44,451 bases of DNA, from contig CALMLJ010000576.1 in assembly GCA_937868025.1 (NCBI GenBank), forward strand, positions 1 to 44,451. The letters run 5' to 3'. Position 1 is the stretch's first letter, and every line of letters begins with the position of its first letter. Positions 7,454 through 15,250 of this stretch are shown piece by piece. The notes under the pieces are model-generated. The model made no database searches. It was not told the origin of the DNA and saw nothing but the letters and a program-made list of their open reading frames with translations. The translations under genes and the position numbers were made by a program. The stretch comes from an uncultured Acidimicrobiaceae bacterium (GTDB taxonomy: Bacteria; Actinomycetota; Acidimicrobiia; Acidimicrobiales; Microtrichaceae).

Positions 7454-8580
7454 GTGCACAAGTATCGACCGCGATGGTTTGGCGCGCTGAGCTCGTTACT
7501 CTTTATCACCGCATGCGGTGGTGGCGAATCCACGGTGAGTCAGTCGAACCAGGCCAAATCGGCCGCTTACGAGGTTCAGCAGGAGACAAAAGGTCCGAAA
7601 GACGCCAGGCGGTCCTGTTGCCCGACGGACGCCTCGCTGTCGTCTCGGCGTACGAGACGCGGGTATCGATTCAAGCGTTCGGAAGTGAGGGCCTAGAAAC
7701 TGTCGCCAAGGTGGAGTTGGACGCCGCTCCGGTGAAATTGGTCGCTCATTCTTACGAGTCAGGCCTCTTCGTCGCTGCGCAGACGTGTGAGAAGCCTCAC
7801 GATTTCTCGAACGGTGAGCTCGCAGATCTCTGCGACGAGGGATCGGCAGTTCAGGTCTTCTCACTCGACGAAGCGAATGAGATTCGTGGCAAGCCTGAAC
7901 GAGTCCCTCTCACGGGCGATCTCGTGACCGCATCAGGCAATGGATCTGTCGAGGCTGTCGCCGCAGGCCAATCCATCTGGACGAGATCTGCCGGCGCAGC
8001 CGACTGGAACAAAACCGTCGCCGAGGCCGTAGACGTGTGCTTCACAGGCGCCCGTGCGTTCGGTCGACCGATCGCTTCAGTGGCCTCGACCGAGACTGTT
8101 CCGCAGCCGGAGGCCGATCAGCCAGATACGGCTCGCCTACAGGTGCTCGACCTGACGAACCCCCTGAAGTGGTCGGAGGTTCATCTGTCGGTCTCGCCCG
8201 ACTCGATCTCATGCGGACCGACCGGAGCGGTGGTGCTCGGCGGCTCCGCCACGTCACGCTCGATGGTTCGCGTGGACGACCGCACACTGAGGGAGGAGAA
8301 GCTGGCTACGATCCCAGGCACCGCTACCACGCGCAGCCAGACGCTCGGGGCCGGTGGTCTGGTCCTTGTTTCTACCTTCATCGGCAACAAGCAGGGCGGT
8401 CAACTTATAGATCCGGCGACGGGCAAGGCCATTGTCATCGCGAAGGACAGCGATCTCGCATCCAGCGACCGGCTGAGAGATCAGGCACTCGGAGCAAACT
8501 ACTTCATGAGAGACGACGGGCGACCGGTCGCTGTCGGATCTGACAATGGGACATGGACAGTTGCGGAGGTGAAGTCATGA
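7454..8580 (+). CDS. Lipoprotein, first gene of a three-lipoprotein operon; frameshifted
   Basis: GTG at 7454 follows a strong GGGAGGG site (about 7440-7446, seven bases upstream) and opens a lipoprotein signal: VHKYRPRWFGALSSLLFITA then Cys21, followed by a Gly/Ser/Gln-rich linker. That frame stops at 7696. The mature body is read one frame back: from about 7610 it continues QAVLLPDGRLAVVSAYETR to the TGA at 8578-8580. A -1 shift, equivalent to one missing base, between about 7580 and 7620 joins them; the AAAA run near 7587 is one candidate. The body has repeated strand-like segments (LVLVSTFIGNKQGGQLIDP), suggestive of a beta-propeller. Base composition is lower in GC than the flanking chromosome. 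It is either a recent pseudogene or a sequencing indel. Function unknown. Confidence 0.6.
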
Positions 8581-9494
8581 AGCGGCTCGTCGGACTAGTC
8601 GCAAGTCTCACGGGGACTGCGGTGCTTTCAGCATGCGAGCCATCCGGTACAGTCTACGGCTCGCTGATCAACGATGGGACGACGCAGCGGGTAATCCAGT
8701 TCAATGTTCAGGGCACGTTGTCGTCCTTCGACAACGTGAACGGGGACACGGTGAGTTCGATTGTGGGCTCTTTGAACAATCGCAATCCGAAGCCCTTCGC
8801 CGTGTCGTTCAACGAGATCTGCTGGACGCAGTGGTTTCAGCTCTGGAACCAGTACTTCGGTGTCAATGGCTATGTTGCCGAGGCGCAATGGGCAGCGATA
8901 GCCCCCTCCTTCGATGGGCGCCCCGCTTCCGACGTCGGGCAGATCATCCCAGGATCGAATCCCGTCCGCCGATACAGCAGGCTCACCTCGAATTGCTCGG
9001 CGTTCGGCAACGTCACCGCCATCATCGGCTCATCGGCGAATCGGCAGGTTCGATACTTCAACGATCAGAACTCCTCGAACATCACCGACAACAAGAATGA
9101 GAACAAGGGCGCGGTGTGCGTCCAAACGAACGTGTATAGCGCAGTGTCCTGCTCGACCCATACCAGCGCTGCCTCTATCGGCACCGCAAAGACGCAGAGC
9201 TACGAGTACTCCGTGTTCGTCAACCAGTGGACTAACGCTGGCGTCGGCATGTTCGTCATGGGCGACTTCAATCTGAAGCCGCCTGACGATCCATACTTCA
9301 ACTCGTGGTGGTATGCCGTCTTCGCCGAGGCCGACGAAAAGTCCGGGAGACCGCGAACATCGAAGGGCGGCACTAACGATAGCGGATCACCCATCGACTA
9401 CATCTTCCGGCGATATCCGAACTCGTACTCCATCCAGCCCTACATCTACCAGTCGGCCTACTCGGACCACCATTGGTATGAGGCGTACCTCTAA
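8577..9494 (+). CDS. Secreted lipoprotein of the exonuclease-endonuclease-phosphatase (EEP, DNase I-like) family
   Basis: ATG 8577 overlaps the previous stop by ATGA and has a GGAGGT site just upstream. The 305-residue product starts with a lipoprotein signal (lipobox LSAC, Cys20). The DNase I-like fold signatures appear in order: FNVQG (Asn43), FNEICW (Glu80), STHT (His195), MGDFNLKP (Asp230, Asn232), PIDYIF (Asp274) and YSDHHW (Asp297, His298). All catalytic and Mg-binding positions of the family are therefore present, so an active nuclease or phosphodiesterase anchored outside the cytoplasm is likely. The substrate (DNA, RNA, lipid head group) cannot be read from the sequence. Confidence 0.85.
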   Translation: MKRLVGLVASLTGTAVLSACEPSGTVYGSLINDGTTQRVIQFNVQGTLSSFDNVNGDTVSSIVGSLNNRNPKPFAVSFNEICWTQWFQLWNQYFGVNGYVAEAQWAAIAPSFDGRPASDVGQIIPGSNPVRRYSRLTSNCSAFGNVTAIIGSSANRQVRYFNDQNSSNITDNKNENKGAVCVQTNVYSAVSCSTHTSAASIGTAKTQSYEYSVFVNQWTNAGVGMFVMGDFNLKPPDDPYFNSWWYAVFAEADEKSGRPRTSKGGTNDSGSPIDYIFRRYPNSYSIQPYIYQSAYSDHHWYEAYL

Positions 9495-10572
9495 ACGACA
9501 TCAAACCAGCGGCACGCGACAATTGTCGCCCACATCACGTCGCCCAGGACGACGCGGCAGGCTCCGAGCGACGGCGCAGACCACCTGCAGGCTTGGGCTG
9601 ACCACCTTCGTCCTGCTCGCTGGATGCGACGGATCACATCGCAACTCGCCAGACGCAGCGGCATCCGGCCCCGCTACTCCCATCCCGCTTCGTTCGCCGT
9701 ACCTCAAGGCCGGAGTGGAGCTGCTGGACGGCATCTCGGTTCCGGATGGTGCTGTGGCGGTCGGAGGACCGCTCCGCATTCCTTCCGACGTGATCTATCA
9801 AGGCGAACCTGCCGAGGAGCGAGGCTGGCGGATCTACTTCGCAATCCCGAACGATCCCCGGCCCGTCATCAAGAACGTGACCGAGCAGCTGAGCCGGCAA
9901 GGTTTCACGATGCGACCTGCCGAGCTGACCGGCGAGGACTGGAAAACCACCACTACAGAGTTCTGTACGCAGAACGCCAAATCGTACGACTGCGCCGGGG
10001 TTGCCCAGGCCACTGCATCTGGGGATCGTCGTGTAGTTGCCCTGGACTTTCACCGACGTGCTGCCGAGAATGACCGACCGCCAGAGTCCTACCTGCGGAT
10101 CACACTGCACGACAGCGAGCACCCCGAGGTCTTCAATCCAGTCTTAGGAAATCCCGGAACGAGCATGGGGCCCAAGCCACCTCCTGTCAGCGCTAGCTGG
10201 CCGAGCCTTCCTACGCAGGGAGGTCGATTCGGCGACGGATATGACCCGGCTGCGACCCCCTTCAGTGTCGAGCCGCAAAGCCATCTGATCAGCCCAACGA
10301 TCCAGAGTGACGACTGCGTGCGGCCTGGATACGAGGCGCTACTTGCGCTCAGCGGCAACCCGACCAGCATCTTCGAGGCCTACCAGGAACAAGCCCAGCG
10401 CATCGTGGACGACACCCGCCTCGGACCGTCGCCGACCATCGCCAACTTCGAAGACGGCTCCAAGCTATATGCAGCCACTGTCTCGGACCAAGGCGGAGCG
10501 GTGTACAGGTTCGCAATGACGATTCCCCAGGCGGGTACCCCGCTGCTGAGCATCTCGGTCTGCGTCGATTAG
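9478..10572 (+). CDS. Lipoprotein of unknown function, third gene of the operon
   Basis: ATG 9478 lies inside the end of the EEP gene (17-base overlap) and gives 364 residues. A long Arg-rich N-region of about 38 residues precedes a hydrophobic segment with a clear lipobox, VLLAGC (Cys50). The N-region is unusually long, so a downstream start such as the TTG near 9523 is possible. The mature part has a Pro-rich linker (SGPATPIPLRSPYL), an alpha/beta segment with IYFAIPNDPRPVIKNVTEQL, three cysteines in FCTQNAKSYDCAGV and near the C-terminus, and ends LLSISVCVD. No family was recognised. Low-GC, island-like composition as in the two genes before it. Confidence 0.7.
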   Translation: MRRTSKRHQTSGTRQLSPTSRRPGRRGRLRATAQTTCRLGLTTFVLLAGCDGSHRNSPDAAASGPATPIPLRSPYLKAGVELLDGISVPDGAVAVGGPLRIPSDVIYQGEPAEERGWRIYFAIPNDPRPVIKNVTEQLSRQGFTMRPAELTGEDWKTTTTEFCTQNAKSYDCAGVAQATASGDRRVVALDFHRRAAENDRPPESYLRITLHDSEHPEVFNPVLGNPGTSMGPKPPPVSASWPSLPTQGGRFGDGYDPAATPFSVEPQSHLISPTIQSDDCVRPGYEALLALSGNPTSIFEAYQEQAQRIVDDTRLGPSPTIANFEDGSKLYAATVSDQGGAVYRFAMTIPQAGTPLLSISVCVD

Positions 10573-10784
10573 CGGCCGTAGCCACGGGCTTGATTCGCTC
10601 AGTGAGTTGACCATATCGGCGATTTGGTAGCGTCCGAAGGCGCTGTTCATGCATAGCGAACCGATGCCGAGAGTTCAGAGCGGGAAGGCGGCAACCGTAC
10701 TCTCTACGGACATTGAGTCCGTGCTGCCCTGCCTGGACCCCAGCATTGGACCGCGCTGGCCGGCCACGCACCGACGGTGCTGCC
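10573..10784. other. Spacer with no recognisable gene
   Basis: About 210 bases between the last lipoprotein gene and the transposase remnant. No start with a ribosome site, hairpin or IS1380 left end was recognised here. Confidence 0.5.
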
Positions 10785-11285
10785 GTGTGCGAACTCACCA
10801 CCCTCATCAACGACCCGAACCTCCCGGCAGGGACACGGCTGATCGTGCGACGCGAACCGTTACACCCCGGAGCTCAACGCTCCCTGTTCCCGTCGCTGGA
10901 CTACAGGTACTGGGGGTTCTACACCGACCAGACCGGTGACCCCACCGAGTGCGACGTCACGATGCGCGCTCACGCACACGTCGAACAACACATCCAACGC
11001 CTGAAAGAGTCAGGCCTGTGCCGGTTCCCGTTCCAGAACTTCGACGCCAACCAGGCGTGGCTCCACACCGTCGCCCTCGCGGCTGACCTGGTTCGCTGGT
11101 TCCAACTCGTGTGCCTCCCCGACACGTGGACTGATGTGCGACCCAAGAAGCTTCGCTGGGCCCTGTTCGGGGCGCCCGGCCGGCTCGTGCGCACCGCACG
11201 GCAGACCATCGTCCGGGTCATCGACAACTGGCCCGGAGCCGACATGATCGTCGGCGCCTACCAACGCATCACGCTCATCACCTGA
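10785..11285 (+). pseudogene. IS1380-family transposase, C-terminal fragment
   Basis: The reading frame encodes about 165 residues matching the C-terminal third of IS1380-type DDE transposases: ELTTLINDPNLPAGTRLIVR, then RREPLHPGAQRSLFP, YRYWGFYTDQTGD, a VEQHIQRLKESGLCRFPFQN block, FDANQAWLHTVALAADLVRW, and the final KKLRWALFGAPGRLVRTARQ. The N-terminal two thirds are absent, with no matching sequence upstream, so the element cannot encode an active transposase. The 3' flank (to about 11479) reads like the right end of such an element. It marks the right side of the island. Confidence 0.85.
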
Positions 11286-11461
11286 ACAGCCCTGAACCCG
11301 AACACGACCGGCACCCCGCTCACCACGCGCGCCCCACCACCAGTCCGAACCCCCAGTTCGGTCCCCTCGACCAGACAGCCACCCCGGGCAACGAACCGAA
11401 TCAGCCGAACGCACCCGACCCGACACCGAAATCAGCGTCGCGACTCATCCCAAATCGCCGC

Positions 11462-11479
11462 GTGAAGAGTTGGGGCTAG
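11462..11479. mobile_element. Putative right terminal inverted repeat of the IS1380 remnant
   Basis: GTGAAGAGTTGGGGCTAG reads, on the other strand, CTAGCCCCAACTCTTCAC, which resembles IS1380-type ends as recalled from other actinobacteria. It lies 177 bases after the transposase stop. No left copy was found, in keeping with a 5' deletion. Confidence 0.45.
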
Positions 11480-11488
11480 ACATCTGCC

Positions 11489-11974
11489 GTGGCGCGGCCG
11501 GCTCTCCATCTTCTGACGACCGCGTGGGTCGCATCGTTGTTGCTGCTCGCTCCCGCTTGTTCGGACGACGAGGTGGTCGACCGCACCCCGGCCTCGACCG
11601 CGACGTCGCCGGACGACGCGGCGTTCGACCAGCCCGGTTCCCACGACGCGTCGGTCTCGGTCCACTTCACGATCATCGGGGACGGGTCGGGGCCGGACCC
11701 GTCGGTGGACGCGCTGGCCGAGCTCGAGGACCGCATCGTCGACGCCATCGAGCCCACCGGCATCGGGGTGCTCGAGGGCGACGAGTTCGCCGAGGGCACG
11801 GTGACGCTCTCGATCTACGGGCCCGACCTCGACCGACTGTGGGCGAAGGTCCAACCGATCCTCGAGACCTACTTCGCCCGCCCGGCATACGCGGAACTCC
11901 GCGACGGCGGGCCCGACCAGCCGGCGAAGCGCATCGACCTCGGCCCTGTAGCGACGAGCACGACCTCGCCCTGA
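11489..11974 (+). CDS. Small secreted or lipoprotein of unknown function
   Basis: GTG 11489 gives 161 residues. The N-terminus is a signal sequence ending APAC (Cys24), a non-canonical lipobox with Ala at -3 and Pro at -2. An acidic Thr/Ser linker leads to a compact alpha/beta domain from about residue 55 (ASVSVHFTIIGDGSG, then DALAELEDRIVDAIEPTGIG, GTVTLSIYGPDLDRLWAKVQ). The ferredoxin-like strand-helix-strand order suggests a small ligand-binding or assembly domain, but no family was recognised. A TAGACA box at 11477-11482 is six bases before the start and overlaps the transposon end, so the insertion may have supplied or disturbed its promoter. Confidence 0.7.
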   Translation: MARPALHLLTTAWVASLLLLAPACSDDEVVDRTPASTATSPDDAAFDQPGSHDASVSVHFTIIGDGSGPDPSVDALAELEDRIVDAIEPTGIGVLEGDEFAEGTVTLSIYGPDLDRLWAKVQPILETYFARPAYAELRDGGPDQPAKRIDLGPVATSTTSP

Positions 11975-11980
11975 TCCTTC

Positions 11981-12028
11981 GAAGTGGTGCGCTGGCGCGA
12001 CGTTTCCATCGCGCGCACGCACCACTTC
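11981..12028. terminator. Hairpin between converging genes
   Basis: GAAGTGGTGCG (11981-11991) pairs with CGCACCACTTC (12018-12028), and GCGCGA (11995-12000) with TCGCGC (12009-12014), around an 8-base loop. It separates the lipoprotein gene from the converging PfkB gene, whose stop codon (12027-12029) overlaps its right foot. No U-tract on either strand. Confidence 0.65.
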
Positions 12029-12869
12029 AACTGGCCACGAACGTCGGTGCGTCGGTGGGCCGCCGGACGTAGCCCGTCGCCGAGTCGACAGCGATGCGCA
12101 ACGCATCGGCGGGGGAGTCGCCGCGGGCGAGCGACACGAACGCAGCGGCGGCGAACACGTCGCCGGCACCGATCGTGCGGCGGGGCGGGACGGGTCGTTC
12201 GTCGGGGTCGAGTTCGTGCCGGGCGATCTCGTCGCCATGCTGCACCAGGGCGGCGCCCGCCGGCCCGAGGGTCCGGAAGACCAGGCCGTCGAACCGGTCG
12301 AGCAGGCCGATGCCGTGGAGATGTGCGTACTCCTCGTCGTTGAGCACGATGGCGTCGGCGAAGTCGTGTCGCTCCGGCCAGTTGTCCGCGAGGAACACCA
12401 GGCCGCCGTCCGCGTCGGTACCGCGCAGCAGGCCCTGCGGCGTGGCGCCCACGAACCGAGCCCGCTCCCGCGCCGTTGCGACGAGGTTCGGGGTGAGTTC
12501 GTTGAAGACCGGGGCGAGGTGCAAGATGTCGGGCCGGCCCTCGGTCGCGAACGAGTCGATCGGTGCAGCGACCGACAGCAGGCGTTGAGGTCCGTCGGCG
12601 GCGTCGGGCCCGAAGCCGAACCGCGTGTCCCGCCCGGTGTTATGGACCTGCAGCGCGGTGCCCGCCGGGAGCGCTGCCGCCGCGTCGGTCGCGACATCGG
12701 GCGTGCACGACGTGACGACGGTGACCCGGCACCCCATCGCCGCCGCCTGCGCGGAGGAGAAGAAGACGGTGCCGCCGAGACGCGGCGGTGCGTCGACCAA
12801 TTCGTCCACACAGACGTGTCCGATCGCGACGTACTGCGGAGCGCCCGGCTCGGTAGGTTCGGTCTGCAC
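12027..12869 (-). CDS. PfkB-family carbohydrate/nucleoside kinase
   Basis: The 280-residue ribokinase-fold protein begins near YVAIGHVCVDELV and carries the PfkB C-terminal signature RRTIGAGDVFAAAAF with the catalytic Asp of GAGD. Earlier blocks are LGGTVFFSSAQAAAMGCRVT and the substrate-lid region. It phosphorylates a sugar or nucleoside hydroxyl using ATP; the substrate is not evident. GTG 12869 is chosen because a TACTGT box (minus strand, complement of 12878-12883) lies eight bases before it, the same spacing as other leaderless starts here. The gene is divergent from the BadF-type kinase, with 36 bases between starts. Confidence 0.88.
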   Translation of the reverse strand: MQTEPTEPGAPQYVAIGHVCVDELVDAPPRLGGTVFFSSAQAAAMGCRVTVVTSCTPDVATDAAAALPAGTALQVHNTGRDTRFGFGPDAADGPQRLLSVAAPIDSFATEGRPDILHLAPVFNELTPNLVATARERARFVGATPQGLLRGTDADGGLVFLADNWPERHDFADAIVLNDEEYAHLHGIGLLDRFDGLVFRTLGPAGAALVQHGDEIARHELDPDERPVPPRRTIGAGDVFAAAAFVSLARGDSPADALRIAVDSATGYVRRPTDAPTFVAS

Positions 12870-12877
12870 GGTGGGCG

Positions 12878-12897
12878 ACAGTACCGGTCGATAGGGT
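12878..12897. promoter_or_regulatory. Back-to-back -10 boxes for the divergent kinase genes
   Basis: TACTGT on the minus strand (complement of 12878-12883) is eight bases from GTG 12869. TAGGGT on the plus strand (12892-12897) is eight bases from ATG 12906. The two promoters must overlap, so expression of the pair is probably coordinated or mutually exclusive. Confidence 0.5.
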
Positions 12898-12905
12898 CGA
12901 CGCTC

Positions 12906-13958
12906 ATGATCAACTGGATCACCGCCTCCCCTCGCCGCGACCGCGACGGCCTCCTGATGGTCGTCGACGGGGGAGCGACCCACTCCCGTGTGGTCATCGC
13001 CGACACCACCGGCGAGCTCCTCGGGTTCGCGACGGGTCAGCCGACCAACGCTCGATCGGTCGGCGTCGAGCAGGCGGCGGCCAACCTCGGCGACACCCTG
13101 CATCGGGCGATCGTCGAGGGCTCCGGCGATCCCGACGACGTCGTCTACGGCCTCGTCACGAGCGCGGCCGTCGATACCGCAGAGCAGTCCGAGAACCTGT
13201 CGGAGGCCGCTCGGGCGCTCCTTCCGAACGCGACGGTGTTCTCCGTGCCCGACACGATGGGGTGCTGGGCTGCGACCAACCGGCTCGGGCCGGCCGTCGC
13301 CGTCATCTCCGGTACCGGCAGCGTCGTCGTGGCCGCCGACCGGGCGCGGGGACTGTGGCGGCGGTTCGGTGGATGGGACTTCCTCCTCGGCGACGAGGGC
13401 TCGGGCTACTCGCTCGGTCGGGCGGCGCTGCAGGAGACGTTGCTCGTGAACGAGGGCCGGTCGGGCGCCGAAGCGCTGAGCACGGCCGTGCTCGCCAGCA
13501 AGCCTGCCGCAGCGAAGCACGTCACCGACGCCGAAGACCTGCCCGACGCGGTCCACACGCCCGCCATCGACAAGGCGTGGATTGCCTCGTTCGCTCCGTT
13601 GGTGCTGGGCCTCGCCGACTCCGGCGACGAGCACTGCCTGGCGATCGTCCGTCGCGAGATCCGCATCCTGGCCGGTGCCGCCGCGGCGGGAATCGACGCG
13701 CTCGGGGTCGAGGGCAGTGCCCCGACCCCGGTCGGCCTCTTCGGTGGAACGTTCAACTCGCCGTCGCTGCACACCGCCTTCGTCGACGCGGTGTGCGAGC
13801 TCACCGCCCGTCCGTTCGACGCGGCCGTGCCGGCCCACACGGCGCTCGTCGGTGCGTACGCCATGGCGTTGGGTGCCGATCCGTCGGTCGGAGCGGCCGA
13901 GATCGACGCCGCGTCCGATCGTCTTGCATCGTCGCTGGCGTCACGTCCCGGGACGTGA
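12906..13958 (+). CDS. BadF/BadG/BcrA/BcrD-type ATPase, N-acetylglucosamine kinase-like
   Basis: This 350-residue ASKHA-fold protein has the phosphate-1 loop VVDGGATHSRVVIADT (residues about 19-34), the phosphate-2 loop AVISGTGSVV (about 135-144), the GGWDFLLGDEGSGYSLGRAA block typical of eukaryotic-type GlcNAc kinases, and an adenosine motif VGLFGGTFNS near 280. It most likely phosphorylates an amino sugar. The divergent PfkB kinase and the converging MFS transporter suggest a small carbohydrate uptake or recycling locus, but this is inference. The 3' end overlaps the transporter gene by 18 bases on the opposite strand. Confidence 0.88.
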   Translation: MINWITASPRRDRDGLLMVVDGGATHSRVVIADTTGELLGFATGQPTNARSVGVEQAAANLGDTLHRAIVEGSGDPDDVVYGLVTSAAVDTAEQSENLSEAARALLPNATVFSVPDTMGCWAATNRLGPAVAVISGTGSVVVAADRARGLWRRFGGWDFLLGDEGSGYSLGRAALQETLLVNEGRSGAEALSTAVLASKPAAAKHVTDAEDLPDAVHTPAIDKAWIASFAPLVLGLADSGDEHCLAIVRREIRILAGAAAAGIDALGVEGSAPTPVGLFGGTFNSPSLHTAFVDAVCELTARPFDAAVPAHTALVGAYAMALGADPSVGAAEIDAASDRLASSLASRPGT

Positions 13959-15176
13959 GCGCGCCCACAGCAGCGCGGCGAGCGCCAGCGATCCGTACAC
14001 CACGTATCCCACGGCCATCGGGGTCACCGACCGGTCGATCATCGAGTCGAACACCTGGGCGAGGAGCGCGCCGCCGGCGAGCGTGACGAACCCGAGGATC
14101 GCCGACGCCGTTCCCGCCAGGCGGCCCATCGGCTCGAGGGCGAGCGAGTTGCACATCGGCGACATGAGCGTCGGCAGTGAGTTGGACAGGGCGAGCCAGA
14201 CGAACCAGGCCGCGAACGGCGGGCGGCCGTCGGTGAGCAGCATCATCACGAGCCCTCCGGTCGCGAGGGTCACGAACGAGATGGCGGCGACCAACGCCAT
14301 CGTGCGGGCGCCGTACATCCGGATGAGGCGGTTGTTGCCCACGAGCGCCAACGACATCACGGTGCCGGCGATCCCGAAGAACAGGGCGAACTGTGATCCC
14401 CGACCGTAGATCCGGTCGATGATCGGTTGACCGCTCCCGAGGAAGATCACGAACGCTCCGGTCGCGAACGTCTGGGCGAGGATGTAGCCCACCGTCGCCC
14501 GGGTGCGCACGACGGCAGCCAGTGCCTCGAGCAGCGGGCCGGCGGCGAGGGGTCGACGGTCCTCCGGTCGGAGGGTCTCGCCGAACGCGAGGGTCCACAC
14601 GAACCCGACGGCGGCGATGACGAGCGCGGCGACGAACACGGCACGCCACGAGCCGGACGCGAGGATCAACTGGCCGAACGACGGGACGAAGATCGGGCCG
14701 ATGAGGAACACCGCCATGATGACGGTCACGACCCGCGCCATCTCGTCGCCGTCGAAGAGGTCGCGGGCGATCGCCGTCCGCAGCACCGCCGGCGCCGCCG
14801 CCCCGAGGCCCCACACACCTCGGGCCACCAGCAGCAACGTGAACGACGGAGCGATCGCGGCGCCGAGCGCGCCGATCGCTGCGAGCACGATCCCGATCTG
14901 TAGGCACCGACGCCGACCGAAGCGGTCCGACGCGGGGCCGAACACGAGCTGACCGGTCGCCATGCCGAGGAAGTACGTCGTTCCGACCAACGACACCTGG
15001 CCGTCCCCGTCCGGCAGCGAGAACGTGTCGCTGATCCGTGCGAACGCCGGGAGCGCGATGTCGACGCCGACCGCCATGACGATGCCGAGGAAGGCCAGGT
15101 AGGCGACGGTGGCCCGCTGTGAGCGATCGGCGGTGGCCCGCTGCGCATGATCGGCAGGGGGAGGTCGTGTGGCCAT
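13941..15176 (-). CDS. MFS exporter, Bcr/CflA-like drug resistance family
   Basis: The 411-residue protein has about 12 hydrophobic segments in the major facilitator pattern. Bcr/CflA features are the ALPAFARISDTF start after helix 1, QLVFGPASDRFGRRRCLQIG in the loop between helices 2 and 3 (motif A), and RAVFVAALVIAAVGF in helix 6. Helix 5 region contains FLIGPIFVPSFGQLIL. Such proteins export chloramphenicol, bicyclomycin, sulfonamides or small metabolites by proton antiport. The Ala-rich hydrophilic N-terminus of about 20 residues contains two near-identical QRATADRS/QRATVAY stretches. It converges on, and overlaps, the BadF-type kinase gene. Confidence 0.9.
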   Translation of the reverse strand: MATRPPPADHAQRATADRSQRATVAYLAFLGIVMAVGVDIALPAFARISDTFSLPDGDGQVSLVGTTYFLGMATGQLVFGPASDRFGRRRCLQIGIVLAAIGALGAAIAPSFTLLLVARGVWGLGAAAPAVLRTAIARDLFDGDEMARVVTVIMAVFLIGPIFVPSFGQLILASGSWRAVFVAALVIAAVGFVWTLAFGETLRPEDRRPLAAGPLLEALAAVVRTRATVGYILAQTFATGAFVIFLGSGQPIIDRIYGRGSQFALFFGIAGTVMSLALVGNNRLIRMYGARTMALVAAISFVTLATGGLVMMLLTDGRPPFAAWFVWLALSNSLPTLMSPMCNSLALEPMGRLAGTASAILGFVTLAGGALLAQVFDSMIDRSVTPMAVGYVVYGSLALAALLWARSRPGT

Positions 15177-15250
15177 GGCGGGGCCAACCTACCCAAGGTC
15201 GCACACCTGCCCGCCCGTTCGATCTAATGTCTGGGGGAGGCGGACATGAC

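Noticed and set aside
7580..7595. Programmed -1 frameshift at the AAAA run
   Set aside because: It does not form an X XXY YYZ heptamer in the signal-peptide frame, and no stimulatory stem was evident.
12216..12905. In-frame upstream extension of the BadF-type kinase
   Set aside because: It runs antisense through the PfkB gene; the kinase fold starts only after ATG 12906, which has a suitable -10 box.
11432..13009. Long minus-strand open frame across the PfkB and lipoprotein region
   Set aside because: Arg/Ser-rich shadow translation; it conflicts with genes that have clear domain motifs.
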